In this document: positions 54,215 through 63,082 of the stretch, one piece after another
Layout of the letters: each line of letters begins with the position of its first letter
Numbering within the stretch: the first letter of the stretch is position 1
From: JAXGYV01 sp040772045
Lineage (GTDB): Bacteria > Actinomycetota > Thermoleophilia > UBA2241
Assembly (NCBI GenBank): GCA_040772045.1
Contig: JAXGYV010000007.1
Coordinates: 1 to 64,000, forward strand
Length of the DNA stretch: 64,000 nt
Direction: 5' to 3'
The notes under the pieces: generated by a model
What the model saw: the letters and a program-made list of their open reading frames with translations, nothing else
What the model was told of the DNA's origin: nothing
The model's database searches: none
Made by a program: the position numbers and the translations under genes

Positions 54215-54775
54215 ATGACGATGGGCATCAGAGAGCGTGTACAGAGATCGGCGGAAGAGGTCCGCCAGCGTGGCAAGAGGCTCGCCGAGCTCAACCTCGA
54301 GCTGGCCAAGCTAGAGATCAGACGAGCGGCCGCCAAGTACGGCGGCGCCGTGGGACTCTTCGCGGCCACCGCGCTGTTCGTCGTGTTTGGCCTCGGGTTT
54401 CTGCTCGCCACGATCGTGGCTCTCATCGCCCTCGCCCTGCCGGTATGGGCCGCGCTCCTCATCGTCACGGCGCTTCTCCTCCTCTCGGCAGCAGCGCTCG
54501 TCCTGGCGGCCCTGCGCCTCCTGCGCGGCGCGAAGAGCCCTCTCCCGCAACAGGCGCTGGCCGAGGCACAGGCCACCGTTGGCACGGCCCAGCACGGGGT
54601 ACGTCGCCTGCTGCGCCGCATGCCCGTAGCGCACCAGACGGCAGCTACAACCGATGAGCCGCTAGCCCGGCGCGCGGCTGCCCGTGCGGCGGCCGCAGCC
54701 ATGGCGACCGACACGCATCCTATGACGACGAGCGCGCGGACACGCGAGGAGGAGAGCCACCGTGAGAACGCCTGA
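54215..54775 (+). CDS. Holin-X/DUF1469-type membrane protein
   Basis: This 186-residue protein has a helical N-terminus (ELNLELAKLEIRRAAAKYGG) followed by two close membrane segments (LFAATALFVVFGLGFLLATI and LLIVTALLLLSAAALVLAAL), the actinobacterial Holin-X/DUF1469 (phage holin superfamily III) layout, and an Ala-rich tail. Despite the name, such genes are usually chromosomal envelope-stress or membrane proteins. It overlaps the next gene by 14 bases. Confidence 0.75.
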   Translation: MTMGIRERVQRSAEEVRQRGKRLAELNLELAKLEIRRAAAKYGGAVGLFAATALFVVFGLGFLLATIVALIALALPVWAALLIVTALLLLSAAALVLAALRLLRGAKSPLPQQALAEAQATVGTAQHGVRRLLRRMPVAHQTAATTDEPLARRAAARAAAAAMATDTHPMTTSARTREEESHRENA

Positions 54776-54989
54776 GCGGAGCGCTGAAGACATCCGCCGC
54801 GAGATGCAGGGAGAGAGGGAGCGCTTCGGCGCATCCCTCGAGGAGCTTGGCGTCGGCCTCGATGAGCTCGTGCAGTCGCTGCGAAACAAGGCTCGCCTGG
54901 TGGCCCCCGCGGGCCTTGCCGCCGCCGGTGCCGTCGCGACTCTCGCGCTCCTTGTGCGCCGGCGGCGACGCAAGCGCGCAAACGCCTAG
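54762..54989 (+). CDS. DUF3618-domain protein
   Basis: This 75-residue protein carries the DUF3618 motif RSAEDIRREMQGERERFGAS, then LEELGVGLDELVQSL. One membrane helix (APAGLAAAGAVATLALLV) and a very basic end (RRRRRKRANA) follow. DUF3618 genes commonly sit directly after holin-X genes in Actinomycetota, as here. The function is unknown. It starts at a GTG inside the preceding gene. Confidence 0.8.
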   Translation: MRTPERSAEDIRREMQGERERFGASLEELGVGLDELVQSLRNKARLVAPAGLAAAGAVATLALLVRRRRRKRANA

Positions 54990-55138
54990 CCGACGGCCGG
55001 TGCGGGCACCGCGTGCCCGAAAGCCGCGTGGTCGTCAGGGATACGAGCAGAGCTCCCCACCGCGCCCGCGAAATGGAGTATCCTCATGAGCCGTCGCGCA
55101 CCACCACGTTCTGACCGCGGTCAGCCCGGAGGAGAACT

Positions 55139-56137
55139 ATGCCACGCAATCTGCGCCACCGCAGTTTCCTGAAACTGCTGGACTTCACACCGGACGAACT
55201 CCGCTTCCTGCTCCGTTTGGCCTCCGATCTAAAGGCGGCCAAGTACGGTGGCTACGAGCAGCCTCGGCTCACCGGCAAGAACGTGGTGGTGATCTTCGAG
55301 AAGACGTCCACACGGACGCGTTGTGCTTTCGAGGTGGCCGCCTACGATCAGGGCGCGCACATCACCTACCTGGGGCCAGAGGGCAGCCAGATCGGCCACA
55401 AGGAGTCGCTGAAAGACACTGCCCGCGTCCTGGGCCGCATGTACGATGCCATCGAATACCGCGGCTTCAGTCAGCAGATCGTGGAAGAGCTGGCTCGTCA
55501 CGCCGGCGTACCCGTCTACAACGGCCTCACCGACGAGTTCCACCCTACCCAGATCCTCGCCGACATGCTCACCATGCAGGAGCACAGCGACAAGCCGCTG
55601 CCCCAGATCGCATTCTGTTTCCTCGGCGATGCCCACAACAACATGGGCAACTCACTCATGGTCGGCGGCTGCAAGCTGGGTATGGACGTACGTCTCTGCG
55701 CGCCGCGCGATCTGTGGCCGAAGGACGACCTGGTGCAAACCTGTCGTTCGCTGGCCGCCCAGACCGGCGCCCAGCTCACGCTTACGGAGGACCTCGACGA
55801 GGGCGTGGCCGGCGTGGACTTCCTGCACACCGACGTGTGGGTGTCCATGGGCGAGCCCGCCGAGGTCTGGGCCAAGCGCATCGAGTTGCTGCGGCCGTAC
55901 CAAGTGAACGCCGACGTCATCCACCGGAGCGGCAATCCGGAGGTGAAGTTCATGCACTGCCTCCCGGCGTTCCACAATCGCGAGACCCGTCTGGGCGAGC
56001 AGGTCTTCCAGCAGTTCGGTTTGCAGAGCATGGAGGTTACGGACGAGGTGTTCGAATCGCAGCGCTCCATCGTCTGGGACCAGGCGGAGAACCGCATGCA
56101 CACCATCAAGGCGGTGATGGTCGCCACCCTGGCGTAG
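55139..56137 (+). CDS. argF: Ornithine carbamoyltransferase
   Basis: This 332-residue enzyme makes citrulline from ornithine and carbamoyl phosphate. Key motifs: the carbamoyl-phosphate loop STRTRCAFE, HPTQ in EFHPTQILADM, and the ornithine-binding HCLPAFHNRET. DVWVSMGEPAEVWAKR is also typical. An AGGAGAA Shine-Dalgarno precedes ATG 55139. No other arg or arginine-deiminase genes are adjacent, so the biosynthetic or catabolic role is not decided here; the sequence around HCLPAFH is compatible with either. Confidence 0.96.
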   Translation: MPRNLRHRSFLKLLDFTPDELRFLLRLASDLKAAKYGGYEQPRLTGKNVVVIFEKTSTRTRCAFEVAAYDQGAHITYLGPEGSQIGHKESLKDTARVLGRMYDAIEYRGFSQQIVEELARHAGVPVYNGLTDEFHPTQILADMLTMQEHSDKPLPQIAFCFLGDAHNNMGNSLMVGGCKLGMDVRLCAPRDLWPKDDLVQTCRSLAAQTGAQLTLTEDLDEGVAGVDFLHTDVWVSMGEPAEVWAKRIELLRPYQVNADVIHRSGNPEVKFMHCLPAFHNRETRLGEQVFQQFGLQSMEVTDEVFESQRSIVWDQAENRMHTIKAVMVATLA

Positions 56138-56166
56138 CTTGGGTGGCGCTCCCGGCAGCCTGTTGT

Positions 56167-56199
56167 CCCCGATCGCTGGCTCTCAGCCAGCGATCGGGG
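56167..56199. terminator. Bidirectional terminator between argF and the PNPOx-like gene
   Basis: A 15-bp perfect stem (arms 56167-56181 and 56185-56199, CCCCGATCGC/GCGATCGGGG) with a 3-base loop lies 30 bases after the argF stop. It overlaps the last codons of the convergent flavoprotein gene, so its arm also encodes that protein's SPIAG end. Confidence 0.8.
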
Positions 56200-56665
56200 A
56201 ACGCTTACCGGTAACGGACTCCAGCCGGACGCGAATCACGGCCGTCGTCGGCAGCCCGTCGAAACTCCAGTCGTCCCGCCCGGAGTACTTGCGCATGAGC
56301 GCTTTCAGCCCGCGAATTTTCTCCGCGGAGTCCTCGACGATCTCCGCCTTGCCGAAACCGATCACCGATTCGTAGGAGCTTGACCAGTCGTCGCAGGCAC
56401 TCGGACCCGTCTTGAGCGAGGTAAAGTGGTCCACTTCGATGCACACACGGCCATCGGCTCGCAAGCAGTCCACTTTGCGACCCGTGAGCGCCGAGTGTAG
56501 CCAGATATCGCTACCCTCACGGGCGAAGTTCATGGGCACCACGTACGGCTGCCCGGCATCGACCATAGCCACGCGCAGAACGCTCGCCGCGTCGATGATG
56601 CGCTCGATCTCCGTACGATCAGCTATCTCCTTATCCCTCCGCCGCATCGGCGCATCGTGTCCCAT
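56183..56665 (-). CDS. Pyridoxamine 5'-phosphate oxidase-like FMN-binding protein
   Basis: This 160-residue protein has a split-barrel flavin-binding fold: RRRDKEIADRTEIERIIDAA, VLRVAMVDAGQPYVVPMNFA, IWLHSALTGRKVDCLRADGR, VCIEVDHF and SYESVIGFGKAEIVED, which match the NimA/PNPOx-like group. It likely binds FMN or F420 and reduces a small molecule; members include nitroimidazole reductases. It ends in the shared terminator. Confidence 0.87.
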   Translation of the reverse strand: MGHDAPMRRRDKEIADRTEIERIIDAASVLRVAMVDAGQPYVVPMNFAREGSDIWLHSALTGRKVDCLRADGRVCIEVDHFTSLKTGPSACDDWSSSYESVIGFGKAEIVEDSAEKIRGLKALMRKYSGRDDWSFDGLPTTAVIRVRLESVTGKRSPIAG

Positions 56666-56896
56666 GCCGACCCCCTCCTCCGCCTTGGCTTACCACCCGC
56701 ACGAAACCGCGCAGGGCTGTCAGCGTCTCGCCGTGCTCGTTCCGCACGCCCCAGCCTCCTCAGGTCCGCTTGAGGAGCCCGGGTAATGCTACCAGCCGCC
56801 TCCCATTACGACACGCCCTGTACGCCACCACCCGCTCCGTTCACTACAATGCTGCACATCGTGGAGACCTCGCAGACTACGGCACGGGAGGTGCCA

Positions 56897-58324
56897 ATGA
56901 ATCCCTCCGAGTTCCGCCGCCTCGGCCACGAGCTCGTCGACTGGGTTGCGGACTACCGAGAGCAGATCGGCCAGTACCCCGTGCGAAGCCAGGTCCAGCC
57001 TGGCGAGATTCGGGCGCTTCTCCCTCCAGAACCGCCCGCACACGGCTCAAGCCTGCGCGACATCCGCGCCGAGCTGGACCGCGTGGTGCTGCCGGGGATC
57101 ACGCACTGGAATCACCCCGGCTGGTTCGCCTACTTTCCCTCGAACAGCGACCTGACGTCCGTGCTCGCCGAGCTGGTCTCCTCCGGCCTCGGAGTCCAGG
57201 GCATGAGCTGGCAAACGAGCCCGGCGGCCACGGAGCTCGAAGACGTCGTCATGGAATGGCTGCGCCAGATGCTCGGCCTCCCTGAGACCTTCGTCGGCGT
57301 CATTCAGGACACGGCGAGCACGGCGACCCTCTGCGCCCTCCTGTGTGCTCGCGAGCGTCGCAGCGACTTCAGCCAGAACCGGGGCGGCCTCCAGGGAGCA
57401 TCCTCCCCTCTCGTCGTCTACGCTTCCGATCAGGCGCACAGCTCCGTGCAGAAGGCGGCCCTGCTCGCCGGATTCGGCCAGGAGCACCTCCGCCTGCTCC
57501 CCACCGACCACGACCATGCCCTGCGCGTCGATGCTCTCGAGGCGGCCATCCGGGATGATGAAGCCGCTGGACGCACGCCGTGCGCCGTGGTGGCCGCCGT
57601 GGGCACGACCGCCACCACGGCACTCGATCCCGTGGCCGATATCGCGACCCTCACCGCCCGTCATGAGTTATGGCTCCACGTAGACGCCGCGTTGGCGGGC
57701 ACGGCGATGATCTGCCCCGAGCACCGCTGGATGTGGAACGGCAGCGAGAGAGCAGACTCGCTCGTCCTCAACCCGCACAAGTGGATGGGGACCAGCTTCG
57801 ACCTCTCCGCGTACTACGTCCGCGATCCGGAACACCTCATCAGGGTGATGAGCACCAATCCGAGCTACCTCCGTACAGCACAGGATGGCCTGGTGCGTAA
57901 TCTCCGCGACTGGGGTATTCCGCTCGGCAGACGCTTCCGTGCACTGAAGCTCTGGTTCCTGCTCCGCGAGTACGGGGTGGAGGGTGTGCGAGCGAGGATT
58001 CGGCGCGACATGGCCAACGCGCAGTGGCTGATGCGTCAGGTCGACGCGGCTCCCCAGTGGCAACGCCTCGCCCTCGTGCCGCTGCAGACGGTCTGCCTGC
58101 GGCACGTCCCGCCGGGGCTCCGCGGTGATGAGCGCGCACTCGCCATGCACAACGCACTGATCGCCGCCGCAGTCAACCAGCGAGGGCACTGTTACATCAC
58201 CACCGCGGAGGTCAAGGAAGTACTGACGATCCGCGTCTCCGTCGGCGCTCTGACGACAGAGCTGCCGCACGTGCAGCAGGTATGGCAGGAGCTGCAAGAA
58301 GCGGCTGAGGATACCCGCACATGA
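56897..58324 (+). CDS. PLP-dependent decarboxylase (aromatic-L-amino-acid decarboxylase family)
   Basis: This 475-residue group II decarboxylase has FRRLGHELVDWVADYREQIG at the start, HPGWFAYFPSNSDLTSVLAE, WLHVDAALAGTAMICPEHRW and the PLP lysine in LVLNPHKWMGTSFDL (about residue 300), followed by SAYYVRDPEHL. It is close to DOPA/tryptophan/tyrosine decarboxylases, so it should yield a biogenic amine; exact substrate unresolved. ATG 56897 has a GGGAGG Shine-Dalgarno. Confidence 0.92.
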   Translation: MNPSEFRRLGHELVDWVADYREQIGQYPVRSQVQPGEIRALLPPEPPAHGSSLRDIRAELDRVVLPGITHWNHPGWFAYFPSNSDLTSVLAELVSSGLGVQGMSWQTSPAATELEDVVMEWLRQMLGLPETFVGVIQDTASTATLCALLCARERRSDFSQNRGGLQGASSPLVVYASDQAHSSVQKAALLAGFGQEHLRLLPTDHDHALRVDALEAAIRDDEAAGRTPCAVVAAVGTTATTALDPVADIATLTARHELWLHVDAALAGTAMICPEHRWMWNGSERADSLVLNPHKWMGTSFDLSAYYVRDPEHLIRVMSTNPSYLRTAQDGLVRNLRDWGIPLGRRFRALKLWFLLREYGVEGVRARIRRDMANAQWLMRQVDAAPQWQRLALVPLQTVCLRHVPPGLRGDERALAMHNALIAAAVNQRGHCYITTAEVKEVLTIRVSVGALTTELPHVQQVWQELQEAAEDTRT

Positions 58325-58604
58325 GCGTCAGACATGTTGCCCGCGGTTAAAGGAGCCCACTGCAGACCTTCGGGTTAGCCTGAGACTCACGCATCCACTA
58401 CTCATGCTACGCTTTCGTGGAGTCTGCCTACAGCCAGGATCCATCGGGGTCGCTGCCTCCAACACTATCTTCTTGACGCACGTGTTTTGGTGTACACTCC
58501 TCCTCCATCAGTAGTGCATGCGTCGCTATAGTTCAGCGTGAGCTTTCTCGCTGGCTGAGCTGCGACCGAGCAGTGCAGGTCGAACCACATGAGAGGAGAG
58601 CAGA
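58325..58604 (+). promoter_or_regulatory. Upstream region of the 81-aa gene with inverted repeat and GTGTACAC
   Basis: These 280 bases contain a diffuse inverted repeat (58392-58406 against 58506-58520, 13 of 15 matching), a TTGACG -35-like box at 58473 and a GTGTACAC palindrome at 58490-58497. The -35 to TACACT spacing is short (14), so the promoter is tentative. A leader of about 100 bases precedes the gene. Confidence 0.35.
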
Positions 58605-58850
58605 ATGTCCGACTACAAACTGGTGCCCACCGATCTCCCCTCACGCAGGCGAGGCGGCGTCTACGTTGACATGATTACAGACTTCTCCAAGATGAAGCAG
58701 ACCTGCGTACGAGTAGACTACAAAGCGACCCCCTCAAGCATCTACAGCGGGCTCACCGCAGCCCTAAAGCGCAGGCCAGAGCTTGCCGACATCTCCGTCG
58801 CTCGTCGTGGCGACGAGATCTACCTTGCGAAGAAGGGCGCGAGCGTCTAG
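58605..58850 (+). CDS. Small hypothetical protein
   Basis: This 81-residue protein is not recognised. It is a mixed alpha/beta, slightly basic chain: VYVDMITDFSKMKQTCVRVD, then ATPSSIYSGLTAALKRRPEL and DISVARRGDEIYLAKKG. The regular strand-helix-strand spacing suggests a folded domain, possibly a nucleic-acid or ligand-binding one, but this is speculation. A strong GAGAGGAGAG Shine-Dalgarno, a long regulated-looking leader and a large terminator make it a real, probably well expressed, monocistronic gene. Confidence 0.75.
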   Translation: MSDYKLVPTDLPSRRRGGVYVDMITDFSKMKQTCVRVDYKATPSSIYSGLTAALKRRPELADISVARRGDEIYLAKKGASV

Positions 58851-58896
58851 CCCGCCTAGAGGTGTGTACGCGCCTCTCTCAGTTTTTCGCAGACGC

Positions 58897-58937
58897 AGAC
58901 GAGCTCCGCGGTTCCTGGTGAACCGCGGAGCTCGTCT
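58897..58937 (+). terminator. Strong hairpin terminator
   Basis: An 18-bp perfect stem (arms 58897-58914 and 58920-58937, GCTCCGCGGTTC/GAACCGCGGAGC) with a 5-base loop follows the 81-aa gene by about 50 bases. A short GTTCC follows rather than a U-tract. Confidence 0.75.
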
Positions 58938-59044
58938 GTTCCGGCCCGAGCGATGACGTGAATCACCCGTACGCGACCTCTCAACTCCTCAGCCGAGCGC
59001 GGCGTCTGGTATGCTCACAGCTCCACAGAGCAAGGGAACACTCC

Positions 59045-60196
59045 ATGACCTTATCTCAGGAACAACTGGCTGCGACGCTCGCGCAGCGCCTCGACGGCAT
59101 CGCCAACCTCATCGGTAACACCCCATTGCTGGCTATCGAGGTGGGCTTCCGCGGCACCAACCGAACTATCTTCGCCAAGGCCGAGCACCTCAATCTCACC
59201 GGCAGCATCAAGGACCGGATGGCGTTCCACATGCTCCGTCGCGCCCACGAGCGCGGCACCTTAAGGCCGGGGGGAGCCATCATCGAGGCCACCTCGGGCA
59301 ACACGGGCATTTCCTTCGCGGCCATCGGCCGGGCTCTAGGCCACCCCGTCACCATCTTCATGCCCGACTACATGAGCCGCGAGCGCCAGGCGCTCATCCG
59401 CAGCTTTGGAGCCGAGATCGCGCTCGTGAGCGCGGAGCAGGGTGGGTTCGAGTGCAGCATCCGACTGGCCGAGGAGATGGCGGCGCGCCTCACCGATGCC
59501 TTCCTACCGCGACAGTTCTCCAACCCCGACAACTGCGACGCGCACACGTGCACCACGGGTCCCGAGATCTGGTGGCAGTTGCAGGCAGCCTTCCTGACGC
59601 CAGACGCGTTCGTCGCCGGCGTAGGGACCGGGGGCACCATCATGGGCGTCGGGCGCTACCTGCGCAGCAAGCGGCCGGCCTGCCGTCTCTTCCCGGTAGA
59701 GCCAGCCAGCTCAGCCATACTCACGGGCGGTCCCGGCGGTAAGCACCGTCTGCAAGGCATCTGCGACGAATTCGTGCCGCCGATCGTAGACCTCAAGTAT
59801 CTCGACGAGCCGATCCTCGTCGAGGATGGCGACGCCATCCTGATGGCCCAGCGTCTGGCCACCGACCTCGGACTGGGCGTGGGCATCTCATCCGGCGCCA
59901 ACTTCCTCGCCGCCATCTTGGCGCAGGAGCGTCTCGGGCCGCAGGCCGTAGTTGTCACCGTATTCGCCGACGACAACAAGAAGTACCTCAGCACAGACCT
60001 CCTGCGCGAAGAGCCGGTACGCGATAACTACGTGTCGCCCCACGTCTCGCTCCTGCAGTACCGCTCACTGCGGCGGGCGTGCCAAACCTGCTGCGATCCA
60101 ACGGTGTGTATCGCCAGTCCGCCTCCAGATTTCGAGCCAGACGAGGAGCTCCTGCCCGCCTGCCCCCGTCTGCACCAGGGGGGCAGAGCGAGCTAG
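59045..60196 (+). CDS. Cysteine synthase-like PLP enzyme with Cys-rich C-terminal extension
   Basis: This 383-residue fold-type II PLP enzyme has IANLIGNTPLLAIE, the PLP lysine in LTGSIKDRMAFHM (about residue 52), EATSGNTGISFAAI, and GTGGTIMGVGRYL for phosphate binding, with the substrate SSGANF-type loop GISSGANFLAAIL. It resembles CysK/CysM and SbnA-type synthases. An extension of about 70 residues carries CQTCCDPTVC at about residue 340, unusual for CysK and possibly a metal or redox site. ATG 59045 lies before a typical CysK start. No cysE is adjacent. Confidence 0.85.
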   Translation: MTLSQEQLAATLAQRLDGIANLIGNTPLLAIEVGFRGTNRTIFAKAEHLNLTGSIKDRMAFHMLRRAHERGTLRPGGAIIEATSGNTGISFAAIGRALGHPVTIFMPDYMSRERQALIRSFGAEIALVSAEQGGFECSIRLAEEMAARLTDAFLPRQFSNPDNCDAHTCTTGPEIWWQLQAAFLTPDAFVAGVGTGGTIMGVGRYLRSKRPACRLFPVEPASSAILTGGPGGKHRLQGICDEFVPPIVDLKYLDEPILVEDGDAILMAQRLATDLGLGVGISSGANFLAAILAQERLGPQAVVVTVFADDNKKYLSTDLLREEPVRDNYVSPHVSLLQYRSLRRACQTCCDPTVCIASPPPDFEPDEELLPACPRLHQGGRAS

Positions 60197-60275
60197 TGTC
60201 GCCCCCTCGCCGGACCGCCCTCAAGATCTCGGCCCGGGGCGAAGCAGCTTGTTCCGGCAGCAGCTCTCGATCCGA

Positions 60276-61949
60276 TCATCCTGAGCCGTAGTCCAGGGCG
60301 GCGCCGCTGTTGGCCGATTTCGCCAGCCGCGCGTAGACACTCAGATACCCCTTGCGTGCCCTCGGCGCTGGAGGCTGCCAGGCGCCGATGCGCCGCGCTA
60401 CCTCCTCCACGGGCACCTCGAGCTCCAGCGTGCGGGCCGGGATATCGATGGCGATCACGTCGCCATCCCGCACGATAGACAGCGGCCCACCCTCGGCTGC
60501 CTCGGGATCAACCTGCGTGATCGCGCACCCCTTGTTGGTGCCTGAGATGCGCCCGTCGGTGACGAACGCCACGCGATCGTGGAGGCCTCGCGCCGCCAGT
60601 TGCCAGAGAAACCGCTGCAGGAGCCGCATGCCGGGGTCACCTTTCGGCCCGGCGTAGCGAACCACCACGACGTCGCCCGGCAGCAACGCTCCCGCAGCAA
60701 GCGCCTCGCACGCGTGCTCCTCTGTGGCGAAGATGCGCGCCGGGCCACGGTGACGCACCAGCGGCTTCGGCACCGCCGACGTCTTCACCAACGCGCCCTT
60801 GGGCGCCAGCGAGCCGCTCAGGAAGTGCAGGCCGCCCTCCGCCGCCAGCGGCTCGTCGAGCGGCCGAATCACATTCCGATCGCGAACACGTGCGGCCTGG
60901 AGATTGTGCGCCAGCAGCTTGCCCGTCACCGTCAGCACGTCGGTGTGCAGCAGAGGAGACAGCTCCTGCATCACCGCCTGGATGCCGCCTGCCTGATCCA
61001 GGTCGGCGAGGTAGTTGCAGCCCGACCCTGAGGGAGCGATGTCGCAGATCAGCGGAGTCTCGGCGCTGAGCTGGTTGAAGGTCCGCGGCCGGATCTCCAG
61101 GCCGAGCTCCGAGGCGATCGCCTGCAGATGGAGCACGCCGTTGGTCGATCCACCGACCGCCATAAGGACGCGGACCGCGTTCTCGAAGGCCCCGGGTGTC
61201 ATGATGCGGGAGGGGGTGATGCCATGGCGGTGCAGCTCCACCGCCATGCGCCCTGCCTCGAAGCCAATCCGCAAGAGGCGTGAGTCGGCGCCAGGAGTCG
61301 TGGCATTGCCCGGGAGAGACATGCCGAGCGCCTCGGCGAGCGCAGCCATCGTGTTCGCCGTCCCCATGACCGGGCAGGCACCGCCGCCTGCGCAACCCCG
61401 ATCTTCTATCTCGCCGAACTCGCCGGCGTCGATTCGGCCCTCCTGGTAATCCATGAAATGTCCGGCGGCCACCTGGAGCGGGTCGACCGGCCGACCGTCC
61501 CACCGGTTCAGCGTCATGTAGCCCCCTGTGACCACCACGGAGGGCAGGTCGAGACGGGCGGCGGCCATCAGGTGGCCCGGGATCACGTCGTCGCAGACCG
61601 GCACGAACACCATGGCATCGAACAGGTTGGCCGCCGCCACGGTCTCGATATAAGCCGCGGCCACATCCCTGTAGGGGAGAAGGAAGCGATCGTCGCCCGC
61701 CATGCTGGTGCACACGGAGCTCACAACGAACTCGCGCGGCGTGCCGCCGGCTGCCCACACGCCGGCCTTCACCGCCTGTGTCACCCTGTTCAGGTGCACG
61801 GCGGCCGGGTTGATCTCGCCCCATGTGTTCGCCACTCCGACCTGGATGCGCCGCAGAGCCTCGTCTCCGTAGCCGATGCCGCGCAGCATCTCCTGGCGCT
61901 CGATCAGCGCGTACTCGGGCAATTCGGCGTCTCGCCTGGATGGTTCCAC
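60276..61949 (-). CDS. IlvD/Edd family dehydratase, divergent
   Basis: This 557-residue protein belongs to the dihydroxy-acid/6-phosphogluconate dehydratase family: VGVANTWGEINPAAVHLNRV, VPVCDDVIPGHLMAAARLDL, GGGACPVMGTANTMAALAEA, GGSTNGVLHLQAIASELGLE and TDGRISGTNKGCAITQVDPE. Two of the Fe-S cysteines (CDD, GAC) are present, but several positions differ from IlvD: the CDGIAMGH region is VCTSMAGDD and the PSG motif reads APSGSGCNYLADLD. It may be a sugar-acid or variant dehydratase rather than the branched-chain enzyme. GTG 61949 follows GGAGG; no other ilv genes are nearby. Confidence 0.85.
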   Translation of the reverse strand: MEPSRRDAELPEYALIERQEMLRGIGYGDEALRRIQVGVANTWGEINPAAVHLNRVTQAVKAGVWAAGGTPREFVVSSVCTSMAGDDRFLLPYRDVAAAYIETVAAANLFDAMVFVPVCDDVIPGHLMAAARLDLPSVVVTGGYMTLNRWDGRPVDPLQVAAGHFMDYQEGRIDAGEFGEIEDRGCAGGGACPVMGTANTMAALAEALGMSLPGNATTPGADSRLLRIGFEAGRMAVELHRHGITPSRIMTPGAFENAVRVLMAVGGSTNGVLHLQAIASELGLEIRPRTFNQLSAETPLICDIAPSGSGCNYLADLDQAGGIQAVMQELSPLLHTDVLTVTGKLLAHNLQAARVRDRNVIRPLDEPLAAEGGLHFLSGSLAPKGALVKTSAVPKPLVRHRGPARIFATEEHACEALAAGALLPGDVVVVRYAGPKGDPGMRLLQRFLWQLAARGLHDRVAFVTDGRISGTNKGCAITQVDPEAAEGGPLSIVRDGDVIAIDIPARTLELEVPVEEVARRIGAWQPPAPRARKGYLSVYARLAKSANSGAALDYGSG

Positions 61950-62145
61950 ATTCCCTCCCGCGACTCGTCTTCGGAGTGTGCATGGGACCGCGGTTCGCGA
62001 CGTCGCCGCGAGCCCGCAGGTCATGCGCTTGTAGCCTACGACGGTACACCGCAAACACGGAAACGAATCTCGGAGCTGAGGATCCAGGCGCCAGCGGAGG
62101 TTCCGCCGCAGGCTTGACCGGAGAAGGTGTGCTTCGCCTTATCGC

Positions 62146-62191
62146 GAGAGGGCGTCGCGCCGATTGTCCTCCTTCGGCGCGGCGCCCTCTC
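62146..62191 (-). terminator. Hairpin terminator after the small membrane protein
   Basis: An 18-bp stem with one mismatch (arms 62146-62163 and 62174-62191, GAGAGGGCG/CGCCCTCTC) and a 10-base loop lies about 35 bases past the stop of the gene at 62228-62830. No U-tract is visible. Confidence 0.6.
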
Positions 62192-62227
62192 ACTGGCGCG
62201 CAGCCGCGCGCCGCCGCAAATTGTCCG

Positions 62228-62830
62228 CTACGCGGCCCTCCGCCTCTCCTCGGACTGTTCGTCCTCCACCAGTCTCACTCTTGAGGAGCCGGACCCCAAA
62301 GCGGCCGCCCGAGCGGCGTGCCAGAACCCCAGCCCGGCCATGACCGTCAGAACACCGCCGCCCACGAAGAGGACGATGGCGACGATCTCCATGACATCGC
62401 CCATCGTCCAGAACGCGTGGGCGTTCAACAGCAAGCCGCGCAACGTGGTGCCGCGAAACAGCGTCTGGGCTTGGGCTTGGAGTTGCTCGTCGTCCGGATT
62501 CTGAAGGGCGGCGCCGCTGACCTCCGCATAGGTCTTGCCGTCAGCGACGGCGGCGAGGTGCTTCGCGATGAACTGATCGGCGTATGCGGCCGCCTGATCG
62601 CCATTAACCACCTGCTGACCAGCGTAGTGCTGCAGCCCCGGGTACTCCCGAGGAGTGAGCGCCTCGCTCCCTCGCGGAGGGAAGAAGATCTTCTGGCTCG
62701 CGAGCTGGTCGCCAACCTGGTTGTGCACAAACGAGCTGCCCCAGAGCACCAGCCCGCCCGCGACCAACAGGACGAGAGCAACCACGATCCCTGCGCTGCT
62801 TACTATCGAGTCGAACGTTCTGCGGCTCAT
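62228..62830 (-). CDS. Hypothetical membrane protein with two helices
   Basis: This 200-residue protein has an N-terminal membrane helix (SAGIVVALVLLVAGGLVLWG), an extracytoplasmic domain of about 110 residues starting SSFVHNQVGDQLASQKIFFP with conserved YPGLQHYAGQQVVNGDQAAA, and a second membrane helix (IVAIVLFVGGGVLTVMAGLG). Similar proteins occur in Actinomycetota without known function. It stands alone, divergent from the sensor kinase. Confidence 0.75.
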   Translation of the reverse strand: MSRRTFDSIVSSAGIVVALVLLVAGGLVLWGSSFVHNQVGDQLASQKIFFPPRGSEALTPREYPGLQHYAGQQVVNGDQAAAYADQFIAKHLAAVADGKTYAEVSGAALQNPDDEQLQAQAQTLFRGTTLRGLLLNAHAFWTMGDVMEIVAIVLFVGGGVLTVMAGLGFWHAARAAALGSGSSRVRLVEDEQSEERRRAA

Positions 62831-63082
62831 GACAGGCCTCCTGACAGTGGTGTTGAGGAGGCGGCCCCCTTTCTCACCGCAAGCGAGAGACCGTCACTCC
62901 GTTTGCGACCATAAAACCAGACTGATTTTGCCCTGATTCGCCAGGCGAAAACCATCGTTCTCTCACGCACGGATCGCGAGACGGTCGAGCACTAAAGAAT
63001 GCCTTACCTACTACCGATACCGTATCAGGCTGGGCGGCACGCGCAACACGCGCGTTGGATCCACGGCACGAGGCTCTGCGAC

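Noticed and set aside
53950..54981. A long minus-strand frame of 343 codons containing the 47-aa gene
   Set aside because: Most of it is antisense to the holin-X and DUF3618 genes and is Arg/Ala-rich; only the last 47 codons have a proper start and membrane character.
58520..58600. GGTCGAACC near 58578, resembling a tRNA T-arm
   Set aside because: No acceptor stem, D arm or anticodon arm can be formed around it.
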